Assembly (NCBI GenBank): GCA_010645155.1
Contig: CM021321.1
Coordinates: 7,550,311 to 7,614,310 of the forward strand
DNA from: Tigriopus japonicus
Lineage: Eukaryota; Arthropoda; Copepoda; Harpacticoida; Harpacticidae
Direction of reading: 5' to 3'
DNA length: 64,000 bases
The notes beneath the pieces are model-generated. The model saw only the letters and a list, made by a program, of their open reading frames with translations, was not told the DNA's origin and did no database searches. This document shows, one piece after another, positions 60,801-64,000 of this stretch; within the stretch, counting starts at the first letter, position 1, and each line of letters opens with the position of its first letter. Both the position numbers and the translations under genes were made by a program.

Positions 60801-61666
60801 ACAAACCAACCAAAAAAGGTATGTCGGTGTGTGAAATGATCAGTAGAGTTGGAATTTGCAAGAGAGTGAAATCCGCACTAAGATCGTATCGGTTTATGCT
60901 TGTTTTGGTTGCCATTTAACAAAAGGTTTTCCACCAGGTAGCCAAGAAGAAGTAAAAACCGCTGTTAATTAAAATGTAGGTTTTCAAGTCTTCATCTCGT
61001 CTCCTATCCTCCAATATTTTTCTCCTTTTTGCCGTCAGAGGTGCTCAAGGCTGTTCTTACAGAAGAGAAAGCCATTTGTTGCTGTCAGCGACATCTGTAC
61101 GGAGCAAAAGGAACAAAGATATAGTGAAAACGGAGAATGCTAAAGAAATTTAACAACGTTTCCTCACGAACACGGGCCGGCGAATCTTGCCTCGTTGCTT
61201 ATTTTGGGTATTTTAGACTGCTAAATGCTTAAAAAATTGTCGCTTTGTTTTCTTTTCTTTTGTTCGCGGTAGGGTTATAAAAAATATAATTTGCCTAGCA
61301 CTTGCTTTGTAGAGTCAGAAGAAGTCAAAAAAGGAATTTCAAATTTTTTAAACTAAAAGAGTCTCAATTTTACACAATTTGTCATATTTACAATGTGTCA
61401 GTGCGGCAACATACCTGAAAAAAGCAAAAAAACACAATAAATATGTATAGACAAATGCAAGAGTATTTAACAACCTTCATGGATGATTCTTTAATGGACA
61501 TATCTACAGTCTAAATATTAATTGACTTTCAAGTAGCTTCAACACAGGTTTCAATAATATGTTTGTAAGACCAAAAACGTAGAAAACATCTGATCCCCCG
61601 ACCCCCTCCATCAAATAAGCTCAAAAATATATAATCGCTTTCTGATCCAACGCAAAAAACTTAACA
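60801..61666. other. intergenic, nothing recognised
   Basis: AT-rich sequence without a gene. It ends at the TA target site of the mariner element. Confidence 0.4.
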
Positions 61667-61668
61667 TA

Positions 61669-62594
61669 CAGGGTGAGGACATTGAAACGATACACTTTTA
61701 TAAAAAGCAGCTGTACTAAAACTAAAGATTTAAATTTCTTGCCTTTTTTGGAAGTAGTTGTTTGCTACCTCTTCTGCTCTAAAATAAAACATCACTTAAA
61801 AATACATTAAAATGGCCGCCCATGAAGGGATTCGCCGTCTCATCCTCGAAAAATTGCAGGCGGGGGAAACCCCGACCTCGATTTCTAAACAATTAAATTG
61901 TACAAGAGCAAAAAGTTTATCGAGTTAAAGCTCTTTTTGAAGCCTCTGGCGATGTCAAGGCTCGTCATGGTGGCGGCCGAAGCCGGACCAAACGGACGAA
62001 GCCCACCATAGCCGCTGTGCAAGCCAGAATAAAAAGAAATCCTCGTAGCACCACAAGATCCTTGGCCAGGGACTTTAAAATGGACCCCAAAACTATGAGA
62101 AATCTCCTTTCAAAGGATTTAAAAATGAAAAACAGAGCTGTTGTGCCAAGTCATTTTATTTCTTCTAAGCAAAAGGAGTTGAGAGTTACAAGATCTCGTC
62201 GTATTTTGAGCTGGCTAAAATAAAATTCTGGGTTAGTGACGGTTTTTAGTGATGAAAAACTTTTTTATGTAGATCTGGCACATAATTGTAGAAATGATCG
62301 ATATTTGGCATTTGGACCTGTGGAGGATGTGCCGGAGAACATCCGGATTGCCCAAAAAACCAAAAATCCGGCCAAAGTTATAGTATTGGGCGTTTTGGCC
62401 TCGGATGGGCGGATCTGTCCTCCGATATTTATAGATTCTGGCCTCAAAATCACCGCTGCCGTTTACCTGGATCTTTTGAAATTAAAAGTACTTCCGTGGC
62501 TTAAAAAGGAGTATCCAGAGGGGAATTACTGCTTTTAACAATGAATGTTATTTAAAATTTAATGAAAGTGTATCGTTTCAATGCCCTCACCATG
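61669..62594 (+). mobile_element. internally deleted mariner-like element, 926 bp
   Basis: The left end CAGGGTGAGGACATTGAAAC and a right end with the same sequence in reverse complement (a few mismatches) extend over about 30 bases. TA flanks both ends (61667-61668 and 62595-62596). Complete mariner-type elements are about 1.3 kb. Here the transposase stops abruptly before its second catalytic residue and the right inverted repeat follows within about 30 bases, so roughly 0.3-0.4 kb has been lost from the 3' half. Such deletion derivatives keep both ends and can be moved by a complete relative. Confidence 0.88.
61812..62538 (+). pseudogene. mariner-superfamily transposase, truncated and disrupted
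   Basis: The start ATG at 61812 opens MAAHEGIRRLILEKLQAGE, a helix-turn-helix N-terminus. One extra A in the run at about 61910-61914 shifts the frame. It resumes through a RIKRNPRSTTRSLARDF second DNA-binding segment, then meets an in-frame TAA at 62221-62223. The catalytic half follows with TVFSDEKLFYVD, first catalytic Asp at 62251-62253, then VLGVLASDGRICPP and KVLPWLKKEYPEGNYCF. There the frame stops just before the position of the usual FQQDGAPAH block, so the second and third catalytic residues are missing. It cannot be active. It belongs to the Tc1/mariner superfamily, probably a mariner/maT-type lineage. The last Asp or Glu spacing is not observable. Confidence 0.85.
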
Positions 62595-62596
62595 TA

Positions 62597-64000
62597 TATA
62601 AACGTCTAAAACCTAACACAATGGCCAAAAACGTCCTGTATTAGCCTAAAAGTAAAGCCATCTGATTCTTCCATTGCTCCCTATTTACACTCTCACCTAC
62701 CTAATTTAATCGTCTAATCCAGGCAGCCAAACAAAATATTTGGATATCAAATTGTTTAGTCGGGGGCTCAAACTTTTACTATCTTACTTGTCCCTGTCAA
62801 ATTGAGGGTGGAATGGAATGGGGCAGAAGGGGGCACATCTTCCCCTTCTACTCCTGCTCAAAAGGTCTTGGTTCCAAATTTTGGAAAAGTTTCAGGAAAG
62901 AAGGATGGCAAAGAATGTTGTCGCATTATCGGGGTCCCACTGGGCGCGACAGAAGCCTTCTCCTTAGATGTCTGTCTTCACCGTTCTTCTGTTTATATGA
63001 AGAGTTGAAGACCAAGGCTCAACCACTACCAATTTCGCCAGAAAGCGTACTGGAACAGGATCAAGTTGCCTCAAATTTCTAAATTGATCTGGATACCCTA
63101 ACCTCCCTGAGGGGGACAAATTCGTCTTGAGCATCTCGAGAGAAAACAAAAAGGGGAACGAACGCGTCAGAGTTTTGAAAGGGTTCTGGAGCAATTTATT
63201 AGGGAGGAAAAAAGCTACCACAACTTGAAGCTACTTACGTTCTTGAAGGGTTACAAGAAGCATAGTGCAGAATCCGAATAGTTTGACTTTCAAATTCGTG
63301 GAAATGTCAGTTGATTCACTGGCCGTTGAAAAATGTTCAAAGTGTTTGAACAAATCTTTGACTTCTGGTTGATTTTCTGACCACCCATAATTTTTACTAC
63401 ATAGGATCTCATTACCACGGAGAGCAAAAATTATTTTTAACTGAAATTTTAATTGGTAGCTTCCTCCTATTTTCAACTATTTCGTGCCTTTTTCGAACCG
63501 TTTTTGCACTTTTTGTGGAAGTATACATTTTCTTCGTGAATATTTTGCTCTTGGTCAAAGTTGTCGGATTTATTCAGCTTTTCCTTTTATTTTTTGTGAA
63601 TTCTAGGGAAAAAACAATGAAAATTTTTGAGCTCTTCCTAAATAATGATTGTGTTCAGGCCATTTCTTGTTACTGATATCTCTTGAAAGAGGCAGTTCAA
63701 AACATTAATTCCTCCACAAAAAAGCTATACATGTCAAATGCTACAAGTATGCCGCAAAATAGTCTTAGGGCACGAAAAACCCTTAATTCCGACCAAATTA
63801 ACAAGAAAATTATTTTCACCTTTATTCTTTTTTCTCTAACAACTGTTTAGTCGGAAAAATCTAACTAAAAAGTATTTTTTGTTGTTTTCACCGGCTACAA
63901 AGTCGCCCCTAAAAGGGCGATTGAAGTGTGGCTTTGTTGTGCCTTTTCATGGAACAAGAGCGTCGACAAGTCTCTCAGCTAGTTCGCACTGTACAAGCAA
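62597..64000. other. intergenic to the end of the window
   Basis: Only short frames occur (for example 62802-63082 plus and 63231-63476 minus) without recognisable domains. An exon of a gene extending beyond the window cannot be excluded. Confidence 0.35.

Overview
The window is nuclear DNA of an invertebrate animal, most likely an arthropod (a crustacean would fit, but I cannot name the species). Coding sequence lies in short GT-AG-spliced exons, AT-rich intergenic DNA is extensive, and the transposons are animal families: Tc1/mariner, hAT, PIF/Harbinger-like, a foldback element, non-LTR retrotransposons and a tRNA-like SINE. There are no bacterial-style operons. Only one host protein gene can be read with confidence. 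Most remaining open frames are short, lack an ATG or overlap on both strands, and behave like chance frames.

Layout. About 1-28 kb is transposon-rich. It holds a tandem tRNA-like SINE pair (1046-1330) and a third copy (4516-4680); a 245-bp near-perfect foldback MITE with TTA target duplications (3475-3719); a hAT-type element of 589 bp (4757-5345); a large imperfect foldback (about 6256-6965); a hAT-type element of 736 bp (11026-11761); a mariner-type relic (15243-15777); a 63-bp hAT-type mini-element (15896-15958); a distant inverted-repeat pair (19084-19167 and 21255-21349); a Tc1-like transposon with IR/DR ends and a transposase broken only by two one-base deficits (23659-25303); two non-LTR retrotransposon remnants (25760-26490 and about 26800-27280); and a 94-bp TA-flanked MITE (27821-27914).

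The host gene is a stomatin (band-7/SPFH membrane scaffold protein) on the minus strand at 30223-33321. It has eight exons and a predicted length of 292 residues, matching the family. A second 56-nt copy of one exon segment in the next intron has its own splice sites and could be a mutually exclusive alternative to the 56 nt at the 3' end of exon 5.

From 33.3 to 56.5 kb I recognise neither genes nor transposons, apart from a CpG- and CGA-rich patch at about 50.44-51.01 kb that may be a promoter or first-exon area. From 56.5 kb transposons return: a 744-bp foldback element whose arms are arrays of a 13-16 bp unit containing AGGTCAC, flanked by a perfect 10-bp duplication (56547-57290); a solitary LINE 3' end (58656-58700); a dead non-LTR reverse transcriptase (59277-60800); and an internally deleted mariner (61669-62594).

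The elements do not form a pathway. The window records repeated insertion of several transposon classes around one conserved gene. The points most worth checking are the AGGTCAC-array foldback element, the duplicated stomatin exon, and the Tc1 copy, which is two single bases from an open transposase frame.
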